Assembly (NCBI RefSeq): GCF_046736075.1
Contig: NZ_CP177163.1
Location: 3,162,001-3,226,000 of the forward strand
Origin: Stenotrophomonas sp046736075
Lineage (GTDB): Bacteria > Pseudomonadota > Gammaproteobacteria > Xanthomonadales > Xanthomonadaceae
Length of the DNA: 64,000 nucleotides
Direction of reading: 5' to 3'
This document shows, one piece after another, positions 1 to 8,447 of this stretch; the first letter of the stretch is position 1; each line of letters opens with the position of its first letter. The translations under genes were made by a program, and so were the position numbers. The notes below the pieces were generated by a model, which was not told the origin of the DNA, made no database searches, and saw only the letters and a list, made by a program, of their open reading frames with translations.

Positions 1-1
1 G

Positions 2-235
2 CTGCCCGACTGGGTGCGTGGCCTGGTGGCCGACGACGCGGCGCCGGCCGGGCAGGTCGAGCGTGACGGCGATGGCCGCCCACGTCGCGTGGAGCAGATG
101 GGCTGGCAGGTCCAGTACCTGGACTGGTACCCGGCGGAGGGCGATCGCCCGGTGCTGCCGCGGCGGATCGAGGCGGTCAACGGCGACGCCAAAGTGCGCC
201 TGGTGGTCGACAGCTGGGTGCTCGGCACCCCATGA
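2..235 (+). CDS. lolB: Outer-membrane lipoprotein LolB, C-terminal part (5' end outside window)
   Basis: The window opens inside a reading frame that runs to a TGA at 233-235, so only about 77 C-terminal residues are visible. They carry the LolB-like pattern WQVQYLDW, LPRRIEA and KVRLVVDSW near the end. LolB is the outer-membrane receptor that takes lipoproteins from LolA and inserts them into the membrane; the N-terminal lipobox cannot be checked here. The stop overlaps the ispE start by 4 bases (ATGA), and lolB-ispE coupling is common in gammaproteobacteria. The family call rests on the short tail plus context. Confidence 0.8.
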   Translation: MPDWVRGLVADDAAPAGQVERDGDGRPRRVEQMGWQVQYLDWYPAEGDRPVLPRRIEAVNGDAKVRLVVDSWVLGTP

Positions 236-1101
236 GCGCGCCGGACCTGAACGCGGGCTGGTCGCACTGGCCGGCCCCGGCCAAGCTGAACCTGTTCCTG
301 CACATCACCGGCCGCCGCGCCGACGGCTATCACCAGCTGCAGACCGTGTTCCGCCTGCTCGACTGGGGTGACCGGCTCCGCGTGCGGGTGCGCGGGGATG
401 GCCAGGTCCGCCGCGACGGGCCGTCGGTGGCCGGTGTGGCCGAGGCCGACGACCTCGCGGTGCGTGCGGCGCGCCTGCTTCAACGTGTCGCCAACGTCCG
501 TCAAGGTGCGGACATCGGCATCGAAAAACACATTCCGGCCGGCGGTGGCTTCGGCGGCGGTTCGTCCGATGCGGCCACCGTTCTGGTCGCCCTGAACCAC
601 CTGTGGGGGGCGGGCCTGGACGTGGACGCGCTGGCGGCGCTGGGCCTGCAGCTCGGTGCGGATGTGCCGGTGTTCGTGCGCGGCCACAACGCGTGGGCCG
701 AGGGCGTCGGTGAACAGCTCACGCCGATGGACCTGTCGCCGGCCTGGTACGTGCTTGCCGATCCGGGCGTTCACGTCCCGACCGCTGCGCTTTTCGCATC
801 ACCGGATTTGACGCGCGATGCCCCAGTGGCGAAAATAGAGGACTTCGCTTCCGGGTCTTTGCTCGGGAATGCGTTCGAGCCGGTCCTGCGCCGCCGCGAG
901 CCCGCCGTAGAGGCGGTGCTGGTGGCGTTGAGCAGTATCGGCCGGGCACGACTCACCGGGTCGGGAAGCGGTTGTTTCGTCGAGTTCACCACGCGCGCTG
1001 CCGCCGAGCAGGCGTTGGCGGAGTTGCCGGAAGGACTGCGGGCATGGGTGGCTGCGGGCGTGGAGCGCTCGCCACTGCTTGATGTACTCGAGCGTTATTG
1101 A
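232..1101 (+). CDS. ispE: 4-diphosphocytidyl-2-C-methyl-D-erythritol kinase IspE
   Basis: A 289-residue GHMP kinase that phosphorylates the 2-hydroxyl of CDP-methylerythritol in the cytosolic MEP pathway for isoprenoid precursors. Visible motifs are PAKLNLFLHITGRRADGYH near residues 15-34, with the expected catalytic Lys18, the glycine-rich ATP loop PAGGGFGGGSSDAA at 102-115, and Asp144 in GADVP, matching the catalytic Asp of the family. A late glycine-rich GSGSGCF motif is also present. The length is normal. It starts at ATG 232 within the lolB stop and is followed after 10 bases by tRNA-Gln. Confidence 0.97.
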   Translation: MSAPDLNAGWSHWPAPAKLNLFLHITGRRADGYHQLQTVFRLLDWGDRLRVRVRGDGQVRRDGPSVAGVAEADDLAVRAARLLQRVANVRQGADIGIEKHIPAGGGFGGGSSDAATVLVALNHLWGAGLDVDALAALGLQLGADVPVFVRGHNAWAEGVGEQLTPMDLSPAWYVLADPGVHVPTAALFASPDLTRDAPVAKIEDFASGSLLGNAFEPVLRRREPAVEAVLVALSSIGRARLTGSGSGCFVEFTTRAAAEQALAELPEGLRAWVAAGVERSPLLDVLERY

Positions 1102-1111
1102 TTTTTGATGC

Positions 1112-1188
1112 AGGGGCGTCGCCAAGAGGCCCAAGGCACCAGGTTTTGATCCTGGCATTCGGAGGTTCGAATCCTCCCGCCCCTGCCA
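1112..1188 (+). tRNA. tRNA-Gln (anticodon TTG)
   Basis: Acceptor AGGGGCG (1112-1118) pairs with CGCCCCT (1178-1184), followed by discriminator G and an encoded CCA (1186-1188). The anticodon stem CCAGG/CCTGG encloses TTTTGAT, placing TTG at 1146-1148. The T-arm contains GGTTCGAATCC. It lies between ispE and prs, as in other gammaproteobacteria. Confidence 0.97.
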
Positions 1189-1330
1189 CTTGCGGATGTT
1201 TTGCCGCGAACCCTTGCGCACGCGATCTGCGCGGGCGCGGTCGAACCTCCGCAGTGTCGTCACCGCCGACGCCTCCGGGTGCCTGCGGCAGAGTTCTCCG
1301 CCAATCGCTCCCGCCCGAGACCGTCCCATG

Positions 1331-2290
1331 ATGCAAGAATCCCCCAACCTGCTGGTATTTTCCGGCAACGCCAACAAGCGCCTTGCGCAGAGCATCTGCA
1401 AGGAACTGGGGGTGCGACCGGGCAAGGCACTGGTCTCGCGCTTCTCCGATGGTGAAGTGCAGGTGGAAATCGAAGAGAACGTCCGCAAGCAGGACGTCTT
1501 CGTGATCCAGCCGACCTGTGCCCCCAGCGCCGAGAACCTGATGGAGCTGCTGGTGCTGATCGATGCGCTCAAGCGCGCCTCGGTCAACAGCGTCACCGCG
1601 GTGGTGCCGTACTTCGGCTACTCGCGCCAGGATCGCCGCATGCGTTCGTCGCGTGTGCCGATCACGGCCAAGGTCGCCGCCAAGATGTTCAGCGCCGTGG
1701 GGGCCGACCGGGTCCTGACGGTGGATCTGCATGCCGACCAGATTCAGGGTTTCTTCGACATGCCGGTCGACAACGTATATGCCTCGCCGCTGCTGCTCGC
1801 CGATATCTGGCGCGCGTACGGCACTGAAAACCTGATCGTGGTGTCCCCGGACGTGGGTGGTGTGGTGCGCGCGCGCGCCGTCGCCAAGCGCCTGGACGAC
1901 GCCGACCTGGCGATCATCGACAAGCGCCGTCCGCGCGCCAACGTCTCCACCGTGATGAACATCATCGGTGACGTCGAAGGCAAGACCTGCGTGATGGTCG
2001 ATGACATCGTCGATACCGCCGGCACCCTGTGTGCGGCCGCTGCTGCCCTGAAGGCGCGCGGCGCCCTCAAGGTGGCTGCGTACTGCACCCACGCCGTGCT
2101 CTCGGGCCCGGCGGTGGACAACATCAACAACTCCCAGCTCGATGAGCTGGTGGTGACCGACACCATCCCGCTCAACGAAGCGGCGCGGGTGTGCAGCAAG
2201 ATCCGCCAGCTCAGCGTGGCGGAGATGCTGGCCGAAACGATGCGCCGCATCGCCTTCGGCGAGTCGGTCAGCTCGCTGTACGTGGATTGA
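1331..2290 (+). CDS. prs: Ribose-phosphate pyrophosphokinase (PRPP synthetase)
   Basis: A 319-residue cytosolic enzyme making PRPP from ribose-5-phosphate and ATP for nucleotide, His and Trp synthesis. The N-terminus has FSGNANKRLAQ and FSDGEVQVEI, the ATP loop region has YSRQDRRMRSSRVPITAK, the metal/catalytic HADQIQGFF follows, and the PRPP-binding loop CVMVDDIVDTAGTL is near residue 220. An in-frame ATG also exists directly before the chosen one (1328), and neither has a strong ribosome-binding site. Longer upstream extensions would overlap the tRNA and are not expected for the family. Confidence 0.96.
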   Translation: MQESPNLLVFSGNANKRLAQSICKELGVRPGKALVSRFSDGEVQVEIEENVRKQDVFVIQPTCAPSAENLMELLVLIDALKRASVNSVTAVVPYFGYSRQDRRMRSSRVPITAKVAAKMFSAVGADRVLTVDLHADQIQGFFDMPVDNVYASPLLLADIWRAYGTENLIVVSPDVGGVVRARAVAKRLDDADLAIIDKRRPRANVSTVMNIIGDVEGKTCVMVDDIVDTAGTLCAAAAALKARGALKVAAYCTHAVLSGPAVDNINNSQLDELVVTDTIPLNEAARVCSKIRQLSVAEMLAETMRRIAFGESVSSLYVD

Positions 2291-2409
2291 TGCTGTCGAA
2301 ATGAAATTTCCGGCTGCCGGCAACGGCAGACGGGTCCCGGGTACGTCTGGTCGCGGACGTACCTTCAACCGCCACGCCTTCGGGCACGGCAACTACTGGT
2401 AGTGCAAAC

Positions 2410-3024
2410 ATGTCGAAGACTCATGAAATCAAGGTCACCGCTCGTGACGTGCAGGGCAAGGGTGCGAGCCGCCGCCTGCGTCACGCCGGCGTGATCCCGG
2501 CCGTTGTGTACGGCGGCGACGCCGCTCCGATCAACATCAACCTGGACCACAACCAGATCTGGCTGGCCCAGCAGAACGAGTGGTTCTACTCGTCGATCCT
2601 GGACCTGAACCTGGACGGCCAGGTCACCAAGGTGCTGCTGCGTGACATGCAGCGCCACCCGTTCAAGCAGCTGATCATCCACCTGGATTTCCTGCGCGTG
2701 AACGAGAACGAGGCCCTGACCGCCAACGTCCCGCTGCACTTCATCAACGAAGACACCTCGCCGGCCGGCAAGGCTGCCGACGTCGTGGTCACCCACGAAC
2801 TGAAGGAAGTGACCATCTCCTGCCTGCCGAAGGACCTGCCGGAATCGATCGACGTCGACCTGGCCGACCTGAAGGCCGGTGACGTGATCTACCTGTCGGA
2901 CATCAAGCTGCCGAAGGGCGTCGAGATCCCGGCCCTGGCCCAGGGCAAGGACCACGACGACGCGATCGTCACCGCCAAGCTCGGCAAGGAAGACGCTGCC
3001 GACGAAGCGCCGGCTGCAGAGTAA
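2410..3024 (+). CDS. rplY: 50S ribosomal protein L25, long CTC/TL5 form
   Basis: A 204-residue L25 of the general-stress (CTC/TL5) type, which binds 5S rRNA in the central protuberance. Residues 1-95 form the L25 domain (MSKTHEIKVTARDVQGKGASRR at the start includes the RNA-binding surface, with YGGDAAPININLDHNQ after it). The rest is the extra beta-rich C-terminal domain with DLADLKAGDVIYLSDI and an acidic tail. E. coli L25 has only the first domain. It sits between prs and pth, a frequent stress-linked trio, and is followed by a terminator. Confidence 0.96.
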   Translation: MSKTHEIKVTARDVQGKGASRRLRHAGVIPAVVYGGDAAPININLDHNQIWLAQQNEWFYSSILDLNLDGQVTKVLLRDMQRHPFKQLIIHLDFLRVNENEALTANVPLHFINEDTSPAGKAADVVVTHELKEVTISCLPKDLPESIDVDLADLKAGDVIYLSDIKLPKGVEIPALAQGKDHDDAIVTAKLGKEDAADEAPAAE

Positions 3025-3031
3025 GTGGTTG

Positions 3032-3063
3032 CGGCGTCTGTCCTTCGGGGCAGGCGCCGTTTC
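3032..3063 (+). terminator. Rho-independent terminator after rplY
   Basis: A 12-bp stem (3032-3043 with 3048-3059, two G-T wobbles) closed by a TTCG tetraloop is followed by TTTCT. It begins 7 bases after the rplY stop. Confidence 0.7.
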
Positions 3064-3104
3064 TGTATGTGCCGGCACAGGGCCGGTACCGACGAAGAAG
3101 AGTG

Positions 3105-3683
3105 ATGACAGGATTGCGATTGATCGTTGGTCTGGGCAACCCCGGACCCGAGCACGCCCAGACCCGGCACAACGCCGGGTTTCGTTTCATTGACGCCCTG
3201 GTCGAACAGGCCGGCGCGCGCTGGAGCGTGGACAGCAAGCTGTTCGGCGAGACCGCCAAGGTCGACATCGCCGGGCAACCGGTATGGCTGCTCAAGCCCG
3301 CCACCTTCATGAACCTCAGCGGCAAGTCGGTCACCGCCGCGCAGCGCTTCTGGAAGATCGAACCCGAAGAAACCCTGCTGGCGCACGATGAGCTGGACCT
3401 GCCGCCCGGCGTGGCACGGCTCAAGTTCGACGGCGGCCACGGCGGCCAGAACGGCCTGCGCGACACCATCCGCCTGCTGGGGCATGGCAGGTTCCATCGC
3501 CTGCGCATCGGCATCGGCCATCCCGGTCACAAGGACCGCGTGGTTCCGTGGGTGCTCGGCCGCGCCGGCAAGGACGACGACGTGCTGATCGGCCACGCCA
3601 TCAACGACGCCATCGACGTGCTGCCCTTGGCGGTGAGGGGTGACTACAGCGAAGCCATGAAGCGCCTGCACACCCCGAAATGA
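3105..3683 (+). CDS. pth: Peptidyl-tRNA hydrolase
   Basis: A 192-residue enzyme that cleaves peptidyl-tRNAs released from stalled ribosomes. It shows VGLGNPGPEHAQTRHNAGF with the catalytic His in RHNAG, the KPATFMNLSGKSV motif, the HDELDLPPG loop and GGHGGQNGLR. The start at 3105 gives the E. coli-like N-terminus and follows the purine-rich GAAGAAGAG; an upstream in-frame extension would add only an arginine-rich non-homologous stretch. Confidence 0.97.
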   Translation: MTGLRLIVGLGNPGPEHAQTRHNAGFRFIDALVEQAGARWSVDSKLFGETAKVDIAGQPVWLLKPATFMNLSGKSVTAAQRFWKIEPEETLLAHDELDLPPGVARLKFDGGHGGQNGLRDTIRLLGHGRFHRLRIGIGHPGHKDRVVPWVLGRAGKDDDVLIGHAINDAIDVLPLAVRGDYSEAMKRLHTPK

Positions 3684-3686
3684 GCG

Positions 3687-3711
3687 GTAGGTACCGGCCG
3701 TGGGCCGGTAC
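3687..3711 (+). repeat. GTAG-type REP palindrome
   Basis: GTAG at 3687-3690 is followed by a perfect 9-bp stem GTACCGGCC/GGCCGGTAC around a 3-base loop. A GTAG head on a short GC palindrome is the layout of Stenotrophomonas REP/SMAG elements. Lying between pth and ychF, it could act as a transcript-end hairpin. Confidence 0.7.
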
Positions 3712-3785
3712 GGAAAATGATCGGTAAAACGGTGCCCGCCGGCGCGCCCTTTTACCAATCACTTTCACCCCAGAGGTTGTCAAAG

Positions 3786-4877
3786 ATGGGTATCAAATGC
3801 GGCATCGTCGGTCTGCCCAACGTGGGCAAGTCGACCCTGTTCAATGCGCTGACCAAGGCGGGCATCGCGGCGGCCAACTTCCCGTTCTGCACGATCGAGC
3901 CGAACGTCGGCATCGTGCCGGTCCCGGATCCGCGCCTGAACGAGCTGGCGGCGATCATCAACCCGCAGAAGGTCATCCCGACCGCCGTGGAGTTCGTCGA
4001 CATCGCCGGCCTGGTCGCCGGTGCCGCCAGTGGCGAAGGCCTGGGCAACAAGTTCCTGGCCCACATCCGCGAAGTGGATGCGATCACCCACGTGGTGCGC
4101 TGCTTCGAGAACGCTGACGTCATCCACGTCAACAACAAGGTCGACCCGATCTCGGACATCGACACCATCGACACCGAGCTGGCCCTGGCCGACCTGGACA
4201 GCGTCGAGAAGGCGCTGAACCGCGCCGAGCGCGCCGCCAAGGGTGGCGACAAGGACGCGGCAGCCCGCAAGCCGGTGCTGGCCAAGCTGCAGGCCGCGCT
4301 GGCCGACGGCAAGGCCGGCCGTACCGCCGGCCTGGACGAGGAAGAGAAGGCGCTGGTCCGCGATCTGTTCCTGCTCACGCTGAAGCCGGTGATGTACATC
4401 GCCAACGTGCTGGAAGACGGCTTCGAGAACAACCCGCACCTGGACGCCGTGCGCGCCCGTGCCGCCCAGGAGGGCGCGCAGGTGGTGCCGGTCTCGGCCG
4501 CCATCGAAGAAGAGCTGTCCCAGCTCGACGACGAAGACCGCGATACCTTCCTGGCCGATCTGGGCCTGTCCGAGCCGGGCTTGAACCGCGTCATCAACGC
4601 GGCCTACAACCTGCTCGGCCTGCAGACCTATTTCACCGCAGGCGTGAAGGAAGTCCGCGCGTGGACCGTGCGCAAGGGTGCCACCGCACCGCAGGCGGCT
4701 GCCGTCATCCACACCGACTTCGAGAAGGGCTTCATCCGCGCCGAAACCATCGCGTATGACGACTTCATCAAGTACAAGGGCGAAGCCGGCGCGAAGGAAG
4801 CCGGGCGCCTGCGCCTGGAAGGCAAGGAATACCGCGTCCAGGAAGGCGACATCCTGCACTTCCGCTTCAACGTCTGA
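3786..4877 (+). CDS. ychF: Redox-regulated ATPase YchF (OLA1 family)
   Basis: A 363-residue Obg-superfamily P-loop protein that prefers ATP to GTP and binds ribosomes. The Walker A motif is GLPNVGKSTLFNAL near residues 8-21, the switch region DIAGLVAGAASGEGLGN follows, and the NKVD-like position reads NNKVDP. A coiled-coil segment occupies about 125-170 and a C-terminal TGS-like domain ends with LRLEGKEYRVQEGDILHFRFNV. The start at 3786 is the canonical MGIKCGIVG. It often follows pth, as here. Confidence 0.97.
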   Translation: MGIKCGIVGLPNVGKSTLFNALTKAGIAAANFPFCTIEPNVGIVPVPDPRLNELAAIINPQKVIPTAVEFVDIAGLVAGAASGEGLGNKFLAHIREVDAITHVVRCFENADVIHVNNKVDPISDIDTIDTELALADLDSVEKALNRAERAAKGGDKDAAARKPVLAKLQAALADGKAGRTAGLDEEEKALVRDLFLLTLKPVMYIANVLEDGFENNPHLDAVRARAAQEGAQVVPVSAAIEEELSQLDDEDRDTFLADLGLSEPGLNRVINAAYNLLGLQTYFTAGVKEVRAWTVRKGATAPQAAAVIHTDFEKGFIRAETIAYDDFIKYKGEAGAKEAGRLRLEGKEYRVQEGDILHFRFNV

Positions 4878-4900
4878 TCGCATCGACGATGGATGCCCGC

Positions 4901-4926
4901 AACGCCCCGCCTTGAGCGGGGCGTTT
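4901..4926 (+). terminator. Rho-independent terminator after ychF
   Basis: AACGCCCCGC (4901-4910) and GCGGGGCGTT (4916-4925) form a 10-bp stem with loop CTTGA and a short T tail. It lies 23 bases after the ychF stop. Confidence 0.75.
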
Positions 4927-4950
4927 GCGTTTGGGCATGCCCTCGACACG

Positions 4951-5022
4951 GTGGGTGCAGACCGCTTGTGGTGGCGGGTGCCGACCGCTCGTGGTGGTGG
5001 GTGCAGACCGTTGGTCGGCACG
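4951..5022 (+). repeat. Degenerate array of REP-like units
   Basis: Three successive decayed copies of a GTGGGTGC-AGACCG-TGG unit run head to tail, the last ending in a clearer GACCGTTGGTC palindrome. A better copy, GTGCCAGCC/GGCCGGCAC, lies at 5172-5192 between two of the large repeats. They look like remnants of the same palindromic family seen elsewhere in the window. Confidence 0.5.
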
Positions 5023-5032
5023 CCTTCCGCGT

Positions 5033-5136
5033 TGGACATAAATTGACCACCTCAAAAATCCCTTGCCCTGCAACGCTCACACAGGCTTGTCCACAGCAAA
5101 CCCCCACGGCTCTCCACGTGCCATGTGGAAAACCCG
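5033..5136 (+). repeat. ~105-bp direct repeat, copy 1, with paired DnaA-box-like sites
   Basis: First of three related units in the 654-bp gene-free gap after ychF. Each begins TGGACA(A/T) then ATTGA(C/T)CACC, continues through GCAACGCTC(A/G)CAC, and ends in a GTGTGGAAAAC-like segment (here ATGTGGAAAAC). Inside copy 1, TTGTCCACA lies at 5087-5095 and TGTGGAAAA at 5124-5132. The second site reads TTTTCCACA on the other strand and fits the DnaA consensus TTWTNCACA; the first differs from TTATCCACA at one base. No open frame with coding character spans the unit. Confidence 0.75.
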
Positions 5137-5202
5137 CATCCTCCGGCGGTCTGCACGTGGCAAACCGGTGGGTGCCAGCCGTTGGCCGGCACGGCGACCG
5201 GC

Positions 5203-5307
5203 CTGGACAATAATTGATCACCCTTCAAAACCGCTGCGCTGCAACGCTCACACAGGGTTGTCCACAACAAACTCCCACGGCTTTCCACGCCGCGTGTGGA
5301 AAACGTG
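5203..5307 (+). repeat. ~105-bp direct repeat, copy 2
   Basis: Second unit, diverged at scattered positions. TTGTCCACA is at 5258-5266 and TGTGGAAAA at 5295-5303, with the same orientation and spacing as copy 1. This conservation of the two 9-mers suggests they matter. Confidence 0.75.
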
Positions 5308-5340
5308 TTCGACCGGACGGCGATCGGGTCGCGTCAGCGC

Positions 5341-5445
5341 TGGACAATTATTGACCACCCGCGGAAACGCCTGCGGCGCAACGCTCGCACCGGCTTGTCC
5401 ACAGCAAACCCCCACGGCTCTCCACGTGTCGTGTGGAAAACCCGC
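5341..5445 (+). repeat. ~105-bp direct repeat, copy 3
   Basis: Third unit. TTGTCCACA is at 5395-5403 and TGTGGAAAA at 5432-5440. The unit ends about 30 bases before the terminator of the TonB receptor gene. Confidence 0.75.
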
Positions 5446-5473
5446 GCACGTTCTCCACTCGGGGCCAGCGCCC

Positions 5474-5506
5474 AAAAAAAAGGACGGAGGCAGTGCCTCC
5501 GTCCTT
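5474..5506 (-). terminator. Rho-independent terminator of the TonB-dependent receptor gene
   Basis: Read on the minus strand, a 12-bp stem (5495-5506 with 5480-5491) around a 3-base loop is followed by eight T residues. It lies 26 bases beyond the receptor stop and is one of the strongest terminators in the window. Confidence 0.92.
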
Positions 5507-5531
5507 CCTGCTGCGTTCCCTGGCAGGCGCC

Positions 5532-8279
5532 TTACAGCGGCGTACCGCCGAACTTGTGGGTGTACTGCAGGTTGATCGTGCGGCCGACGGTGTCGAACCA
5601 GGACACGTCGTAATACGGGTACGGGGTGTAGGTCGCGTCCTTCGGCGGCATCTTGTTACCCACGTTGACCACCGACAGCGACAGGCGTGCGTGGTCGTCG
5701 AAGCGGTACTGCACCGACACGTTGTAGCGGTAGGTCGCGCCGATCCACGGGCTGTCGCCGCTGTCCGGATCGAAGCTCTGGTCGTAGCTGTCGTAGGTGG
5801 GCAGCCTGCCCAGGCGCGAGCCGTACACGGTGGCCGACCAGGCGTCCTTTTCCCAGGTGATGCTGGCGCTGGTCTTGGTGCGCGGGATGTCGAAGCCGCT
5901 GTTGACCGCGAACTGGTCTTCGACCACGTCGCCGTCGAACTGCTGGAAATCGTGCGTCTTCACCCAGGTGTGGTTGCCGCTGATGGTGAAGTCGCCGATG
6001 GACGTCGGCAGGCGGTAGCGCAGGCCCACATCGATGCCGCGGGTGGTTTCGCGGGCGATGTTGATCGGGTTGACGTGCACGCCGTACAGGCGGCCGTCGC
6101 TGGTGCGGGTGACCCGGGCGATCGCGTCCACGCAGGTCGGCGACGTCGGGTCCGCACCACCCAGGCGGCAGGCCGCTTCATCGCGCAGGATCGTGCCCAC
6201 GTCCATGTCCTGCACCTGGTCGCGCATGTCGATGTCGAACCAGTCCACCGACAGATCCAGCCCGATGGCCGGCGACCACACGAAGCCGGCACTCCACGAC
6301 GTGCTGGTTTCCGGGTCGAGCCTGCGGTTGCCTTCGCGCGTGCGGATCAGGTTTTCCTCGTAGTCCGAGCAGTCGTCGGCCTGGTCCAGCTGGCAGGTGT
6401 AGTAGTCGTTGTTGCTGGTCTCGTCGTTGCCCGGCCCGGCGTACACATAGTGCAGGTCCGGTGCGCGGAACGCAGTGCCGTACGACCCGCGCACCAGCAG
6501 CGTGTCGATCGGGCGCCACTCGATGCCGCCACTCCAGGTCGCCTTGCCGATGCTGTTGCCGGAATAGCGGTACTGGTCGAAACGGCCGGCCACGCTCACG
6601 TTGAGCGTGTCGTGCAGCGGCAGGCGCAGCTCGGCGGCGGTGGCCCAGCGGTTGCGGCTGCCGTGGCCGTCGGAGTCCTTCCAGCTGTAGTAGTAGTACT
6701 GGGTGGCCAGCGGATCGGGGTTGAGCGCGTAGGACTGGTTGCCGAACTCGGCGGTGGCCGCGAAACCGGCCTTGCCGCCCGGCAGCTCGAACAGCTCGCC
6801 GTTGGTCAGGGTCAGGGCGGCGGTGTCGGTGCGCGACTTCGGTGTATAGGTCGTGCGCGCAGCGATCGAATCGTACTCGCCGCGGCTCAACGGCCGGTAC
6901 AGGCGCGCCGGATCGGCGTTGAAGATCGGGAAGACGTTGTCGTCGTCGTCGGTGTACTCGCCGAGCTGCTCACCCAGGAACAGCGCGTTGGCCTTGGCGG
7001 CGATGATCTGCGGCCAGCGGATCGACGACTGGTACTGCGAATGGCTCAGCGAGGCCTCGTAGTCCCACGCCCCGGTCAGGGTGCCCTTGAAGCCGGTGGT
7101 GACGCTGAAGGTCTTCTGGGTGCTTCGGATCATGCCGTTGCGCAGCCCACCCATTTCCTCCGGCGAGAACTGGCGCTGCCAGAACTCCACCTGGTCGGTG
7201 GCCTGGTTGTAGAAGTAGCCGTCCTCGTTGCCGTCGGCGGCCATGCGGCCCCACTGCGTCACATCGCGCATCAGCGCGATGTCGTGGTAGCCCAGCTGCA
7301 CGTCGGCGAACCAGCTGGCGCCGTTGTCGAAGGCGTAGTTCAGCGACGCGTAGCCATTGGCGCCGCGACGCTTGCTCAGGATCGTGCCGTAGCCGATCGA
7401 GCGGTCGCTGCCGCAGTAGAAGCCGTAGCGCGCACGCTCGGCGTAGTGGGTGCTGCCGTTGTTCTGGCCGGCCAGCGCATCGCAGGTCGCCTGGCCCGGG
7501 TCAAGGTAGTCGTCGTTCCAGTCGGTGCGCAGGTAGGCGCGACGCGCGGCGCGGGCGCTTTCGGTGGGGGCGTCCAGGGTCGAATCCTGCTGCGCCCGCT
7601 CATAGGCCCACAGCGGCGTCTGCGACTGCAGTTCCAGGCTGTACACCGCGCTGAAGCGGCCGGCGTCGAAGCCGCTGGCCAGGCTCATGTCGAACGACTC
7701 GCCGCCGCCTTCGCTGGTGGTGCCCATGCGCACGTCCACCGTGGTGCCATCCACCCGCTTCTTGAGGATGAAGTTGACCACGCCGGCGATCGCGTCCGAC
7801 CCGTAGATCGCCGAGGCGCTGCCGGTCAGCACTTCGATGCGCTCGATCATCCCGATCGGGATGTTGGAGACGTCGGTGAAGTTGCTGCGGCCCTGGAAGG
7901 GCATCGGGAAGTCGGCGATGCGGCGGCCGTTGACCAGCACCAGGGTGTGGTTGGGGCCAAGGCCGCGCAGATCGACCTGCTGCGCGCCGGGCGAAAAGTC
8001 CGCGCCGCTGGAGGACTGCTGGCTCTGGGTCTCACCGCCGTTCTGGGTCATCGAACGGAGCACGTCCGGCACGCTGGTGAAGCCGCTGGCCTGGATCTGC
8101 TCGGCGGTGATCACCGTGACCGGTGCGGGTCCTTCCACCTGCGCGCGCGGAATGCGCGAGCCGGTGACCTGCACCGTGTCCAGTTGCTGCACTCCGGGGG
8201 CGGCCGACTGGGCCGCCGCAGTTGCGGCCACACCCATCAACGCCAGCTGGATCGACCACGCCATCGCCTGTTTACGCAT
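5532..8279 (-). CDS. TonB-dependent outer-membrane receptor
   Basis: A 915-residue outer-membrane active transporter. Residues 1-24 are a signal peptide ending in AAAQS. A TonB-box-like DTVQVTGSRIPRAQ follows near residue 33, then a plug domain (PVTVITAEQIQASGF, VDLRGLGPNHTLVLVNGRR, IERIEVLTGSASAIYGSDA, VVNFILKK) and a long beta-barrel ending YTHKFGGTPL. The start at 8279 keeps the signal peptide; an in-frame extension to 8357 would put 26 polar residues before it. It is divergent from the cyanophycinase gene across a 168-bp region, so the substrate may be a peptide product of that enzyme. The substrate is inference; the receptor class is not. Confidence 0.93.
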   Translation of the reverse strand: MRKQAMAWSIQLALMGVAATAAAQSAAPGVQQLDTVQVTGSRIPRAQVEGPAPVTVITAEQIQASGFTSVPDVLRSMTQNGGETQSQQSSSGADFSPGAQQVDLRGLGPNHTLVLVNGRRIADFPMPFQGRSNFTDVSNIPIGMIERIEVLTGSASAIYGSDAIAGVVNFILKKRVDGTTVDVRMGTTSEGGGESFDMSLASGFDAGRFSAVYSLELQSQTPLWAYERAQQDSTLDAPTESARAARRAYLRTDWNDDYLDPGQATCDALAGQNNGSTHYAERARYGFYCGSDRSIGYGTILSKRRGANGYASLNYAFDNGASWFADVQLGYHDIALMRDVTQWGRMAADGNEDGYFYNQATDQVEFWQRQFSPEEMGGLRNGMIRSTQKTFSVTTGFKGTLTGAWDYEASLSHSQYQSSIRWPQIIAAKANALFLGEQLGEYTDDDDNVFPIFNADPARLYRPLSRGEYDSIAARTTYTPKSRTDTAALTLTNGELFELPGGKAGFAATAEFGNQSYALNPDPLATQYYYYSWKDSDGHGSRNRWATAAELRLPLHDTLNVSVAGRFDQYRYSGNSIGKATWSGGIEWRPIDTLLVRGSYGTAFRAPDLHYVYAGPGNDETSNNDYYTCQLDQADDCSDYEENLIRTREGNRRLDPETSTSWSAGFVWSPAIGLDLSVDWFDIDMRDQVQDMDVGTILRDEAACRLGGADPTSPTCVDAIARVTRTSDGRLYGVHVNPINIARETTRGIDVGLRYRLPTSIGDFTISGNHTWVKTHDFQQFDGDVVEDQFAVNSGFDIPRTKTSASITWEKDAWSATVYGSRLGRLPTYDSYDQSFDPDSGDSPWIGATYRYNVSVQYRFDDHARLSLSVVNVGNKMPPKDATYTPYPYYDVSWFDTVGRTINLQYTHKFGGTPL

Positions 8280-8447
8280 GAGAATTCTCGAGAAGAAAGT
8301 GTCGGCCTCGAGGGAGGCCTGTCCCCCATTCACATTTCGCGAATGGACGGCGCGCATTTAACGCCTTTTTTATGGGGTTGACCACTGCCATGTTCTCTGG
8401 CAAAGAGTGAAAGCGCTTACACCCCCGATTTGTTCAGGGAGATCAAC

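Noticed and set aside
5033..5445. CRISPR array
   Set aside because: The repeats are ~105 bp, only three, diverged, and their spacers are irregular and partly REP-like; no cas genes are present.
5433..8381. A 980-codon plus-strand frame opposite the TonB receptor
   Set aside because: Low-complexity Val/Ala/Arg composition with no motif, while the minus-strand receptor has signal peptide, plug and barrel features and its own terminator.
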